Origin: JAGQVA01 sp033764335
GTDB lineage: Bacteria; Bacteroidota; Bacteroidia; J057
Reading direction: 5' to 3'
NCBI GenBank assembly: GCA_033764335.1
Contig: JANRJC010000012.1
Location: forward strand, 13,980-77,979
Length of the DNA: 64,000 bases
Shown: positions 15,966 through 26,300 of the stretch, one piece after another
Numbering within the stretch: position 1 is the first letter of the stretch
How the letters are laid out: each line of letters opens with the position of its first letter
Program-made: the position numbers and the translations under genes
Notes under the pieces: generated by a model
Told to the model about the DNA's origin: nothing
The model's database searches: none
Seen by the model: the letters and a program-made list of their open reading frames with translations, nothing else

Positions 15966-17522
15966 TTAAGCCCAGTCCACGCCCAACATATCCGGCATCC
16001 ACGATAATTTAATTTTACTGATTCCCCACGGGAGTTTTCCGAGGAGAATGTCCTGCGTTTTTTGTTCTACTACCAGTCGCCAACCGTTCGATGTTAAGGT
16101 CAATTTCCCCTCTCGTAAAAGGAAATTGTACCGCAATCCATCCGGGCCAGTGTTTTTTAATGCTTTCCAATGGCCTAAAACAGCCTGCAAAAGTTCTTCC
16201 GATTCTTCGGTCTCTGCTTCGGTCAGTGAAAGGTTTTTTTCTACCGGCACTGACAAAGGCAACCCGCACAATATTTTGTTCAGGCTCAGTTCGTGTTCCG
16301 GAGTTTCCGTTTTTCCGGAAGCCAAGTACTGAATCAGAAAAATTGCTCGATGCCGGTTATTTTCATCGCTAAACTTACCTTGTTCGGTGAGTTTTAAAGC
16401 CTGGAAAAGATGGGGTAAAAACGGATGTAGCAAAACCAAACCTGCATTTCCAATAAAAATTTCGGTTCCGCTTTCCGGAAGGTCTTGTGAAAATTTTTCG
16501 GGTTTTTCCCAGGGAACAAACGGGTCTTTGTTTTTGTCTTTTGCCTTCAGAGACGGCAAAATTTCTGTTTGTTCTTCTGTAGGGTTTGCACTTCTCGATG
16601 AGGAAAAAGTCTTTTGTCCCGTTTGTTTTTTCCAATTTTCCCAAAGGTTGAGAAGAATCGGACGAAGGTAGGTTTCGTCAAAGTGATGGGAGGGTTTTCC
16701 TTCCAGGATAAACTCGAGCAGTTGTTTCAAAAAATCGGGGTAGGAAATGCGGAATTTTTGGGAGAAAATCGAAATAAACCGGTGGCAAAACACACGGTCG
16801 GGAGCATCAGACATATTTCCATTGAGAATGATTTCCCACACGGTCAAATGGAAAACAGCGCGAATTGCAGCGGCGTCCCATCGGCGGTTTTTTCCGGCCA
16901 GTCTCACCAATTCTACCCATGCGTTTTCGTTTTGGGTAAGGGTTTCGGGGAAAGAATAATTGCCCTCCTTTAAAAAAACGGCTAATATTTCCGGTCCAAA
17001 CTGCAACAGAAGCCTTTCTCTTGCCAGTGGATTTTTTTTCAGTAAGACAAGGATTTTTTTTAGGGATTCCGGGTTTTGATTTAAATTATCCCTTACATAT
17101 TTTTCCCATTCCGAGCGATTCTCTCGATTTTCCCACCAGGGTAAAAAACCATTTTCGAGAAAGTAAATAAGGCTTTCCGTCAGGCTCTGGCTAACCCGGA
17201 ACGAACCATGGCCCGGCGGGGGGTTAGTATTGGTGAGCCGGACGATCTGTTCTCTCAGTTCCTGCTCCAGTTTCGGCAGAATCTGTTCGACGAGGGATCC
17301 CGAAATCCGGGTCGGGTCAATTTTTCCTAAATCTATTTCCAAATGTTCGAGCCTTATGACCGTGTCAGGCCCTACCAACCGGTCAAACAAACTTTCCAAT
17401 CGCGGTAACACTTCATTGCGGAATACAAAACTCACCTCCTGCTGGAGGGTAAAAACATCGGATCCGGGAGCTACCTGGAGTTCGACAATTTGTTTTCCAA
17501 TAATGTGTTTTTGATCTGACAT
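15966..17522 (-). CDS. Contractile injection system tape-measure protein (Afp14-like)
   Basis: 518 residues. The N-terminus (HIIGKQIVELQV, then FRNEVLPRLESLFDRL and IRLEHLEIDLGKID) is the recognisable start of the eCIS tape-measure family. The remainder is helical, and the C-terminal part contains NAGLVLLHPFLPHLFQALKL, also a family landmark. Tape-measure proteins run inside the tube and set particle length. The gene lies between the 887-aa structural gene and the DUF4157 gene, matching the usual late position in eCIS operons. Length is moderate, which would suggest a fairly short particle if the protein is extended; that is inference. Confidence 0.85.
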   Translation of the reverse strand: MSDQKHIIGKQIVELQVAPGSDVFTLQQEVSFVFRNEVLPRLESLFDRLVGPDTVIRLEHLEIDLGKIDPTRISGSLVEQILPKLEQELREQIVRLTNTNPPPGHGSFRVSQSLTESLIYFLENGFLPWWENRENRSEWEKYVRDNLNQNPESLKKILVLLKKNPLARERLLLQFGPEILAVFLKEGNYSFPETLTQNENAWVELVRLAGKNRRWDAAAIRAVFHLTVWEIILNGNMSDAPDRVFCHRFISIFSQKFRISYPDFLKQLLEFILEGKPSHHFDETYLRPILLNLWENWKKQTGQKTFSSSRSANPTEEQTEILPSLKAKDKNKDPFVPWEKPEKFSQDLPESGTEIFIGNAGLVLLHPFLPHLFQALKLTEQGKFSDENNRHRAIFLIQYLASGKTETPEHELSLNKILCGLPLSVPVEKNLSLTEAETEESEELLQAVLGHWKALKNTGPDGLRYNFLLREGKLTLTSNGWRLVVEQKTQDILLGKLPWGISKIKLSWMPDMLGVDWA

Positions 17523-17541
17523 TCAGTGATTTAACCTGTTT

Positions 17542-20205
17542 TTATTTCAACAACCGGTTGATCTGTTCGATAATATTTGCATCTGAACTCTTCTTCAGTG
17601 CAGGAGCATTCCATGTCTTTTTAAGTGCAGAACCGGACTGGCCGTATTCAGAAAGGACTTCTATTTCTGCGGTTATTACCTCGCGGGCATCCGAAGGTAA
17701 GGAAGTGGGCGTTGTCTCTACCAGGCGATCCAGATAGGCCAAAAACACCAGTTCGATCATCTGACGGTAATCTTGTTCTTTTTGCCCGTCGGCACGTTTA
17801 TACACTGACTTCAGTTTGCCTAATGTATCTTTGAAAGTTGCAGTAAGAGTGGCAGCCTGAAGTTTGTCGTCACTAATAAACTCCTGAACCGATTGATAGG
17901 TGCGGTTTCGCTGATAATCACCCTTTTTGTTCATCGCAAAAACTACTTTTACCCGGCTTTGTCGCCGTTCCTCGGTAATTTCTTCGCTTTTGGCGGTTTT
18001 GGCAGGGGGGACGATTTTTTCCTCTTCAACCAGAAATCCTCGTGTGCGAACTTCCGGTTCGGTTTGCTCCATTACCGGGTATAAAATCAATTCTACCCAT
18101 TGTCCTTTCGCCGTAGCCATCGCGGTAGTTGTTCCCATGTACAGCCGATTGTCTTTACGGGCAGTTCCGGTAATTTCATAACCTACTTTTTCAGTAAGTC
18201 CTTCAAATGAAACAATGCCTTCACGGGTAGAACCGTCTCCTTTGGTTTGATTGGGCGTGGTTTTCGAAGCTAAGACGGTCTTTTCTCCTTTTTTCCGAAG
18301 TTCTACGGTCGCATCTCCGAAATAATATTTTTCTTCATCGAAAACATGAACCTCCATTTTTGCCCGTGGCTCTGAATAATAGGTCTGATCCACCGACTCC
18401 AAATCGAGGCAACAGGATAATTTTCCTTTGAGGGTAAAATCGGCAACCACCACATCATCATCAAACCCTGGACACTTAGGATCGGCAAGCAGGATCAGTG
18501 TGTCTCCGGGGGCTACTCCACTGAGGTGTTCCATACCTGTGAGGTGAGTTACATAATCTTTATACAATAACGGATTGGGAATGGGATCGCGGAGTTCGTC
18601 CACCGAGGTCGAAAGATAAAACAACACCACATCAAAATCGAGGTTATGTATCAACCGCGCAGACTTCAGAAAGTCCATCACTTCGCCCGGCGTTTTACCA
18701 ATATGGCCTTCTATCTGGAAAAATGATTTTTGCCGGAGATCAAAATACAGGGGATTTTGAGCATAAGCATCAGGCTTTAATTTCGGGTTTTGATGAAAGG
18801 TCAGTGGTTCTTCCGGGGTACATTTCATTGCTGGCTGCCATACTTCGGGAAAGGAAAGCAGGGGGTTTGTATTTTCCTGCCAGTTGTAGTAAAAAGGAAT
18901 GGCTCGTTCTCCTAAGGGATAAAAACCCGTCTGGCCGGGCGTAATACGGATATCCGGCACGCGGGAAAGGTCACCGTAGGTGGTTACGGTTTCGGCGTCA
19001 AAATAGCCGACCATATAGAGAATCCGAAGAAATAGTCTCCGGGTTTTCTCCCAATCCTGATACATCTGATTTTTTACAGCCGAAGGTTGAAATACATGGC
19101 GATAGGTAGTACCGTCGGGTTTTTGGGAGGATTCAAAGCGGCGCACCATAAGATGCCGGGGGAAGTCTGAAGGACCTTTACACGACTGCACCAACTGACA
19201 CCAGGCAACTTCAAATTCATTTATTCCCACTACCAGATCGCGGATAAAGTCGTAGTGATACTGATTATAATCGCTTGCATCTTTGCCCTCAGGAAAAATA
19301 TGGGTCAGCCTTTCCAGCAATTCAATCACGGGGTCGTCTCCGCTGTTTCGGCCCACAATTTCCCAGAGGTCTTCTTTTTTCACCTGAAGGAAATTCCGAA
19401 GTTCATCGTGCCGACGGTATTTATCCAAAACGTCCCGAAGGTGTGAGAGCGTTTTGAGAATAATCAGGCCGTAAGCATGGCGAATGTCATCCGTTCGGGT
19501 AATGGTCGAAAGTGGGTATATTGTATCCAAACCGTCCTCCGGCTTCGGTTGGGGAAGAGCCGTATGGAATCGCGGAATATGAATCATTCGGGCACTCAGC
19601 GGGCTGTTTTTGGGGATTCCGGAAAGATCTGTTTCGTGCACCAGTAATACCTTTACCGTCAGGCGGATACGAGAGCCTTTGTTGCTGCAATCGGTGGTAC
19701 GGCAAGATTTAAGGCTTTCATCCATCGGTTCGATATATACCACCAGTATATGGTTGCGCACGTATTGCTCTTCCAGTGGAAAGATTTTTTCCGGTTCTTT
19801 TTTTACTTCAATGTCCACAAGATCGGCCTGATCCGGAACCAATTCATAAACCGGTTTTTTGGCATCGCGCCAGTGAGGATAGTCAATGGTTTTATCTCCG
19901 TCGCGGTCTATACCTTCATACAGCCTGTATTGGGAAAATGTGGCAGGCTCCATCTCGAGGAGATAGCCCTCGGAAGTAATGCCCAGTCCGCCGCTAAGCG
20001 CAATAACATGGAGTTCCTGATCCAGTTTTTTTTCTGTGGCAGAATAATTGGCATGAAGCCCGCAGACGATTCCGGTACCAATGAGTCGGTTGCGGGTAAG
20101 CCTTCCCTGCTCATCGAGAAAGGAACGAAGTTCGTTGAGTTGACTATCGGTCAATACCTGATTGGGTACAAAGCTGGGATAATAATTCTGTATGCGGGTG
20201 CTCAT
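17542..20205 (-). CDS. Unknown 887-aa eCIS-associated protein
   Basis: 887 residues; no signal peptide. The first ~90 residues (YYPSFVPNQVLTDSQLNEL, LTRNRLIGTGIVCGLH, LGITSEGYLLE) look like a compact conserved domain that I associate with Bacteroidota eCIS loci, but no function is known to me. The middle is long and mixed, and a beta-rich region around residues 610-700 (KMEVHVFDEEKYYFGDATVELR) resembles an Ig-like or carboxypeptidase-regulatory fold. The end is helical and polar. It starts with a 4-base overlap on the preceding baseplate gene, so it is probably translated with the baseplate proteins and may be a peripheral baseplate or adaptor component. Confidence 0.75.
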   Translation of the reverse strand: MSTRIQNYYPSFVPNQVLTDSQLNELRSFLDEQGRLTRNRLIGTGIVCGLHANYSATEKKLDQELHVIALSGGLGITSEGYLLEMEPATFSQYRLYEGIDRDGDKTIDYPHWRDAKKPVYELVPDQADLVDIEVKKEPEKIFPLEEQYVRNHILVVYIEPMDESLKSCRTTDCSNKGSRIRLTVKVLLVHETDLSGIPKNSPLSARMIHIPRFHTALPQPKPEDGLDTIYPLSTITRTDDIRHAYGLIILKTLSHLRDVLDKYRRHDELRNFLQVKKEDLWEIVGRNSGDDPVIELLERLTHIFPEGKDASDYNQYHYDFIRDLVVGINEFEVAWCQLVQSCKGPSDFPRHLMVRRFESSQKPDGTTYRHVFQPSAVKNQMYQDWEKTRRLFLRILYMVGYFDAETVTTYGDLSRVPDIRITPGQTGFYPLGERAIPFYYNWQENTNPLLSFPEVWQPAMKCTPEEPLTFHQNPKLKPDAYAQNPLYFDLRQKSFFQIEGHIGKTPGEVMDFLKSARLIHNLDFDVVLFYLSTSVDELRDPIPNPLLYKDYVTHLTGMEHLSGVAPGDTLILLADPKCPGFDDDVVVADFTLKGKLSCCLDLESVDQTYYSEPRAKMEVHVFDEEKYYFGDATVELRKKGEKTVLASKTTPNQTKGDGSTREGIVSFEGLTEKVGYEITGTARKDNRLYMGTTTAMATAKGQWVELILYPVMEQTEPEVRTRGFLVEEEKIVPPAKTAKSEEITEERRQSRVKVVFAMNKKGDYQRNRTYQSVQEFISDDKLQAATLTATFKDTLGKLKSVYKRADGQKEQDYRQMIELVFLAYLDRLVETTPTSLPSDAREVITAEIEVLSEYGQSGSALKKTWNAPALKKSSDANIIEQINRLLK

Positions 20206-23200
20206 GGCAATAAATTTTCGTGATGGATTGATCCTAAAGTATTAAGGTTATTTTGCCCCAGTACAAACTGCGGCGTATCGTTTCCGGCTGATTCACAATC
20301 ATGAAGCCGCGCCGGTGGATAGATATTTTCCAGACTAAAAAGTTTGTCAATCAAACCGACCAGGCTTTGCCGGTAGGATTCGTAGTTTTGGTCATTGAGT
20401 TCTGCCAATGCACATTCCCACTGGTTGAGTTTTTGTTCAAACAGACGCATTTGTTCATGTCCAATCCAGCAGATTCGGAGATAAACATGTGCGGGAGCTT
20501 CCAGCCGAATGGTTTCCTCCATCAGCCGCCGGAAATGAATATTTTGAAACCGATGAGGCCAGGCAGGAATAACGACAGAAGCATGGAAGGAATAGGGGTC
20601 GGTAACTTCCGGACAGCCGTCCTCACAGCCTTCACTTATCGGCAATGATGGGTCGCCCTCCTTTCTTTTTCGCAAAAGAATATGTTCCACGACATGAAAT
20701 CCCTCCGAATAGGCTTTGGCTTCGTCCCCGGCCAGGTCGTGATTTTTCACACAACGAATCCCCAACTTGCGGTAAACCCGATGCTGAAGGCCGGAAAGGT
20801 TTTCCGGATCAAGGGGGTAACGATAGTCATAAGCCTGCCCGCGTTCGCTGCTTGATTGGGGATAATCCGCAAGAAAAGCCTGTTTATCTTCAATGATTCT
20901 TCGCGAAACGGCGGCCTTATTGTCATACATGCCAAACATAACCAGGCTGTAGTCGGTAAAAACCTCGCCAAATCTTGCGATCAAGTGTTCGAGAAAACGA
21001 AGTTTACGCTCATAGGCTTCTTCTTGGGTTTCTACGATTTCTTCCAACTGAGTGCGAAGCTGGGTGTATTCCGTATAAAGATCCGGCAAACCGGCAATTT
21101 CGGCTTCGTTTAATGGCTGTGTGAAATAGGTGCGGATTTTTTCGTCTTTTGCAATTTTTTCCCAAGAAAAAAGGTCGTTTATATGCGAAAGTTGGGCGAG
21201 GTAATTGGCAAATAACTGTTCAAAAAACAATAAATATCCCTTCAACTGCGCGGCCTGTGCCTTTCGCAATTCGGGGGCAGAATGGGGTACTTTGTATTGC
21301 CCCGTTAGATAATTAAGAGGCAGGTCGTTTTGCACCGGAAAATGGTCTGCGAGTTCCATATCCTCTCCCACAGGTATGGGAAGGTTGTCCGGATGTTCTT
21401 TATGTTTTATTCGCAGGTCTTCGGCTTCCCGATTTTGAAGAATTAAGCGGGCTTTGTCTATATTGGCATAAAAGGGGTGATCTTTTTTATAAAAAATCAT
21501 ATTTGAGCGGGCCGGGCTGAAATTGGGAATCCGGCACGGGTCGTTGGAGGGGCAAAGCTCCCATTTTTCTTCATCACGAAAACGGTCGTCTATGAAACTG
21601 ACCATCACCAAATTTTTCACCGAAAGTACCCCCGGAATATCCATTAACTCGCGGATAATATCGGAAGCCCGAAACACTCGGCGGGAAACGATCCGGCTAA
21701 ATTCCTCGTCATCAATAAATCCGTGATCCAACGCCGGGCCATCGAATATTTCCTCCACCGATTTTCCTTTGCTAAACATTTCATCCAGCGTATAAAATCG
21801 TACCGGAGGTTTTACAAAAATCTCCATACGATAGAGGATCTCCGCCATCACTTCCTCCACATTCGCCGTCGGCAGCAAGTCAATGTCTGCGCATATACCT
21901 ATTTCTTCGGGCAGAAGGTCTTTTATCCTCACTAAATCTTCGCATAAATTGCGGTTTGAAAGTATTTTGTCGCGAGCCGCTTGGCGGACAGCTGTTTTGG
22001 TAAAAGAAAAAGAAGGGATATTTTTTCCTACCGGTTTTTCAAAACTGATTTCCCAGTCGTAGAAAAAATAATATTCCTGCTCCAGGTATTCACTGGCCAT
22101 TCCCCCCATTAAAATTATTACACCCGGCTCTGTGTAGGGAAAATTCGCCTGATGATTTGCATATAATTTTACGGTCTCCGAACGCGCCTCTATCCGATAA
22201 TTCTGACAGGGAGGAAGTGTGCATTCGAGCGAAACTTTTGTTCGTCGGTCTTCGCCTTTCACCTCCACATCTTTACAACAGACAACTTTTCCGGCCATAT
22301 TTTTTACTTCGACCGTTACTTTCCCTTTTTTATGTCCATAAATGTACACCGCTTCAAGAGTCAGGGTACGTTCGACATCAAAAGCGATCGCCTTTCCGTC
22401 GGTATAAAGAAATTCACCTTCGAGGTTTCGTTTGTCGTAGTCGGAGAGACCCAGTACTGCTTTTGCCGGGTAATCAGGCGCGCTTCCGAGTTCAGGAAAA
22501 TCGAGAATCAGGTCGTAGAAGTAATAATAATTGTCTTTCGTGGGGCCATCGTGTTTATCACCGGGGATAATTTCGGCATAACCTTCGACCTCCGAGAGAC
22601 AGTCGGCGCGAACCCCGGCAATGTTCATATACAATTTGACCGAAGAACCCACCGCATCGAGGATATAATAATTTTCATCCTCATCAGTTGTCGGGAAAAT
22701 CACCCAGTTGAGCACAACGGGGGTTTTAACCCCGCTTTCCGTTACTTCCCTGCTGGCGGTTTTAAGTACCTCTCCATCAGGATTTAACAGACGAACCACA
22801 ACCTGCCCCGGGCATTCTGGAAAAACACTTAGTTCCCTCAGTAACATATCGCGGGTGACCTGCAAGCGCAATTTTCCTACTTCAGGGCTTTCGTATTTGC
22901 CTTTGAGTTTTTCCCCCAGGCAATTGTCGCGATCTTTCAATCCCAGTTTCAGGTCTTCAACAAACTCCTCAAACTCCAGAAACACCTCATAAAGCCCGTT
23001 GAGTTCTGTGTCTGTATATTTTTCCACCCATGCATTTCGCACACCCTCAATGTCCACAAGGATTTTGCGCAAGTCTTTAAAGGTTACAGGAGCATTGGTA
23101 AGAATTTCCCGGGCTTGATGAAAGCCCGTCGGTGTGAGAGCGGCTCCTTTTTCCGACCTCGTAAGCAGATCTTTCAGATCATACGATGTGCGGTAACCTA

Positions 23201-23384
23201 AGTCCGTAATGCCGTAACACAACATTTCGAGCAAAGTAATGCCCGGATCGGAAGCGTTGTAGTCCGTCCACAACTTACTGGCCAGATTCTGAATATGCTG
23301 AATTCCGGTCTTTCGCAGAAACTCGTAGTTCTGACTGTCAGGCAAAACCTGATCGCGAATTAAAAAGAGGTTGTTATCTGGCAT
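20202..23384 (-). CDS. Baseplate wedge protein (Afp12-like)
   Basis: 1060 residues. Near the N-terminus is LWTDYNASDPGITLLEMLCYGITDLGYR, the signature of large CIS baseplate wedge proteins related to phage gp6/gp7 and the baseplate J group. Two similar beta-rich blocks (around residues 190-300 and 330-440) are followed by helical regions and a C-terminal section with SFHASVVIPAWPHRFQN, also usual for this family. The gene overlaps the preceding baseplate J gene by 25 bases and the next gene by 4, a tightly coupled arrangement. By position it corresponds to Afp12; exact Afp numbering is inferred from order. Confidence 0.82.
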   Translation of the reverse strand: MPDNNLFLIRDQVLPDSQNYEFLRKTGIQHIQNLASKLWTDYNASDPGITLLEMLCYGITDLGYRTSYDLKDLLTRSEKGAALTPTGFHQAREILTNAPVTFKDLRKILVDIEGVRNAWVEKYTDTELNGLYEVFLEFEEFVEDLKLGLKDRDNCLGEKLKGKYESPEVGKLRLQVTRDMLLRELSVFPECPGQVVVRLLNPDGEVLKTASREVTESGVKTPVVLNWVIFPTTDEDENYYILDAVGSSVKLYMNIAGVRADCLSEVEGYAEIIPGDKHDGPTKDNYYYFYDLILDFPELGSAPDYPAKAVLGLSDYDKRNLEGEFLYTDGKAIAFDVERTLTLEAVYIYGHKKGKVTVEVKNMAGKVVCCKDVEVKGEDRRTKVSLECTLPPCQNYRIEARSETVKLYANHQANFPYTEPGVIILMGGMASEYLEQEYYFFYDWEISFEKPVGKNIPSFSFTKTAVRQAARDKILSNRNLCEDLVRIKDLLPEEIGICADIDLLPTANVEEVMAEILYRMEIFVKPPVRFYTLDEMFSKGKSVEEIFDGPALDHGFIDDEEFSRIVSRRVFRASDIIRELMDIPGVLSVKNLVMVSFIDDRFRDEEKWELCPSNDPCRIPNFSPARSNMIFYKKDHPFYANIDKARLILQNREAEDLRIKHKEHPDNLPIPVGEDMELADHFPVQNDLPLNYLTGQYKVPHSAPELRKAQAAQLKGYLLFFEQLFANYLAQLSHINDLFSWEKIAKDEKIRTYFTQPLNEAEIAGLPDLYTEYTQLRTQLEEIVETQEEAYERKLRFLEHLIARFGEVFTDYSLVMFGMYDNKAAVSRRIIEDKQAFLADYPQSSSERGQAYDYRYPLDPENLSGLQHRVYRKLGIRCVKNHDLAGDEAKAYSEGFHVVEHILLRKRKEGDPSLPISEGCEDGCPEVTDPYSFHASVVIPAWPHRFQNIHFRRLMEETIRLEAPAHVYLRICWIGHEQMRLFEQKLNQWECALAELNDQNYESYRQSLVGLIDKLFSLENIYPPARLHDCESAGNDTPQFVLGQNNLNTLGSIHHENLLP

Positions 23385-26300
23385 TTTTCTTCTTCAATGG
23401 GGTGAATCTCATGCAAATTTTCCGGAGCCGGGACAAGAACTGCCGAAGCTATCGAAGCCGTGATCTTCTCGCCGGTTACCTTTTCCCAAAGACTATTTTC
23501 ATCCCGGCGGTATTCCAGCCGGAAGTTTCTCACATAGTCAACGTATTGTTGTTCGTCTATAAAATTTAACAAAGCTGCAGGGGTGATTTCATTTGTGAAT
23601 GATAGTTCTGCCGCTGTATCATAAAGCCAGGGAGCCATAAACCGGATCACGTCCTTTAGAATTTGGGCAGAGTAAAACCCAATGTCTTTTCCCCTTGCAA
23701 ATTTCACCTCAGCTTTTAGCCTGATTTCTTCATAAACCGGAGACTGAACTACAACCTCGGCGAAATCCGAAACGCGGGTTTTGAGAAAATCGCGGATTTC
23801 ATTCCGTCTGTTTACGCTCACCACCGGCTTGAGGCGGTTGGCTGCGTTTTTATTTTGCAGGTTGGGTATCACCACGAGGTGAACATTCCCTGCAACCAAC
23901 TCATTCCCGGGTTTTCCGTGATTGATACATTTTGCTCGATGAATATCGGGAAACTGTTCGAGTACAAGGCGTTCGTAATCCCATATCGTAATGCCTCGGT
24001 TTTTGTGACGGAGGCGTTCGCTTACTCGTGTGTAAAAATGTTCATCGGTTTCGGCCAGTCTCCCACCAAACGACGAGAAAGGTTGGGAAACTTCACTGAT
24101 TGCCGACTGGCGAATGATCAAGTCCGTGATTGAGCCTGCGGGAAGAACCGTTGCGAGGTGTTTGGGATCATTTTCCGGCTGTTTGCGGTAGCCGGCGAGA
24201 AGTGCCTGTGGCAAAACTTTAAGCCCTTTGGCAATGCCATCGGCATAATTGACCACACTGCCGCGAATCCAGAACAAACCGCCTCCGGGCAAGAGGGTAT
24301 TTTGATCGGTCATATCCTTAGGCAGGGAAAATTTAATGATCCCCGATGTCAGCAGATGACGGGTGGTATCACCGAGTATCTGCGAAGGATCAAAATATTT
24401 CCATCGGTTGTAAGACAGATAGGACCAAACCATGCGCTGACCCGCATGGGCAGGGTTTTCGCTACCTTCCGTTACCTGAAAAAGGATAGAAAGATTTTGC
24501 GGCAAATCGAGGTTACGCAGCCCGATAAATAAATTACCGGTAGCGTCCACGTACTGCTGCTCGGCGGTAGGAGGAATGGTATCCTCGGGGTTTAAAATTT
24601 TGGTTTCAAAAATCGGCACCAACAATGGACTGGTAAATACCTGATCCGAAGGAGTTTCTTTTACCGGGAAAAATTCGGCGTGGCCAAAAGGATGAATGTG
24701 AAAGAATCTTTCCACCCGTGTGGAGAAATCGGCGGAAGACTTTACGCTAAAATTAAGAGTTTCCGAAGCGGAATAATTGAGCGTTATCCGATTGACCAGC
24801 GGCGTATAGGGTGCATTGGGGAAGGATTCGACCTTCTGTTTGATTGCAGCTTTTGCAACAAACCGAGGGAAATCGGCGTGAAAAAAGTCTTTCAGCAGCC
24901 GGAATTGCAAAAATCCCCGAGACATCCCATTCCGGAAAGCCGTAAAAGGCGCCAGATTGGGGTCTCGTTTGAAATTCAGACGATCAAATACTACCGGAAA
25001 ATCCATCGAAACCGAATGGAAATTTCGCAGTTGATCGGTTTGTGTCGGTGTCGAAACGGTGGAAGGAAATAATTCAATCGGTACCGCCGGATCAGTAATG
25101 GGGGAATTGACCTCTCCGAAAGTGCGCCAGTTTCCGCTTAGCAAAAGATTGATTCCTGCTTGAAAATGACTATTGGAACCAACGGGCGAAGATGAAGTAT
25201 CTCCCTTATCGGCCACCGAGAGTCGTTTAGGATCGTCCTCATCAAACAACGAATCGGCGTAATTGGCATAATGAGCCTTAAAATCCAACACATTACCCAA
25301 TATGGGCAGATCCCCCCATTCAAGTTGAATATTGACATTGGAAGGAGCTTTGGAAAAAACTTCGTAACTCCCGATGTAAAAATTACCGCCCACCTTTGGT
25401 GCGGAGCCAAACGGAAAAAACGGTTTTCCCGGAGCAATCGTGCCTTCATCGTTTTCGAGAATCAGATTTTGAATTCCCGTCACATTTACACTTACCTCAA
25501 ACTTATAAATCTCCGGATTACGGAAAAATTTATAAGGATAGCTGTACAATACCGGTCGCCATACCGATTGGGTGGTGTCCGATTCGGGCGAAAGGCCTTG
25601 GGTGTTTTTCATTGCCACATATACCTTTCCGGCGGAAAGGACATGGCTATACTGAAAATACGTTTTTTCGGAATTGTAAACCGGAATCGCACCGATTATC
25701 TGCCAGAGTTCCGGGGAATTTTCGGGATCGTCACCCACTACCGTCGTCAGTGCCCGGTAGATATTTCGACCATAACGAACATACTCACCGGGAAGAAAAC
25801 GCTCAATTCCGTTAAAAGAATTTATACGGGTAGTTTCTTCCCATAAAGAAAAATTCTGACCCGGCTGATCGCCCGTCGTTGGGGCAGTTGCGAGATAATA
25901 TTTTTCGAAAAAATACACGACCGTTCCTGCCTCATATACAAAAGTGGAATCGTAGTCCGGAATATCTAGAACTTCGACCCATGCCGTACCGGAACCCGGT
26001 TTGGTTCCTGATACCGGTAATTCACATCTATAAACGGAGCCGCCAATCCAGACATGGTCACCGGGAAAATAATCTTTCGCAGAAGCGAAACTGCCAATCC
26101 TTTTCCACGGTTCATCTTCCGGATCAAGGGTGGGAGGATTTGTTCCGGCAATTCCGGCATTTGCGCGGAAAACCACGCCTCCCGAAAATACATAGTCTCC
26201 GGGTGAATATACCTGCGCCGAGGTATATTCTTCAATAGCCGTCATATCTATTTTTTCCCAGACCAACAGACCGGAATTAGGAGGAACTCCTCGTGTCAGC

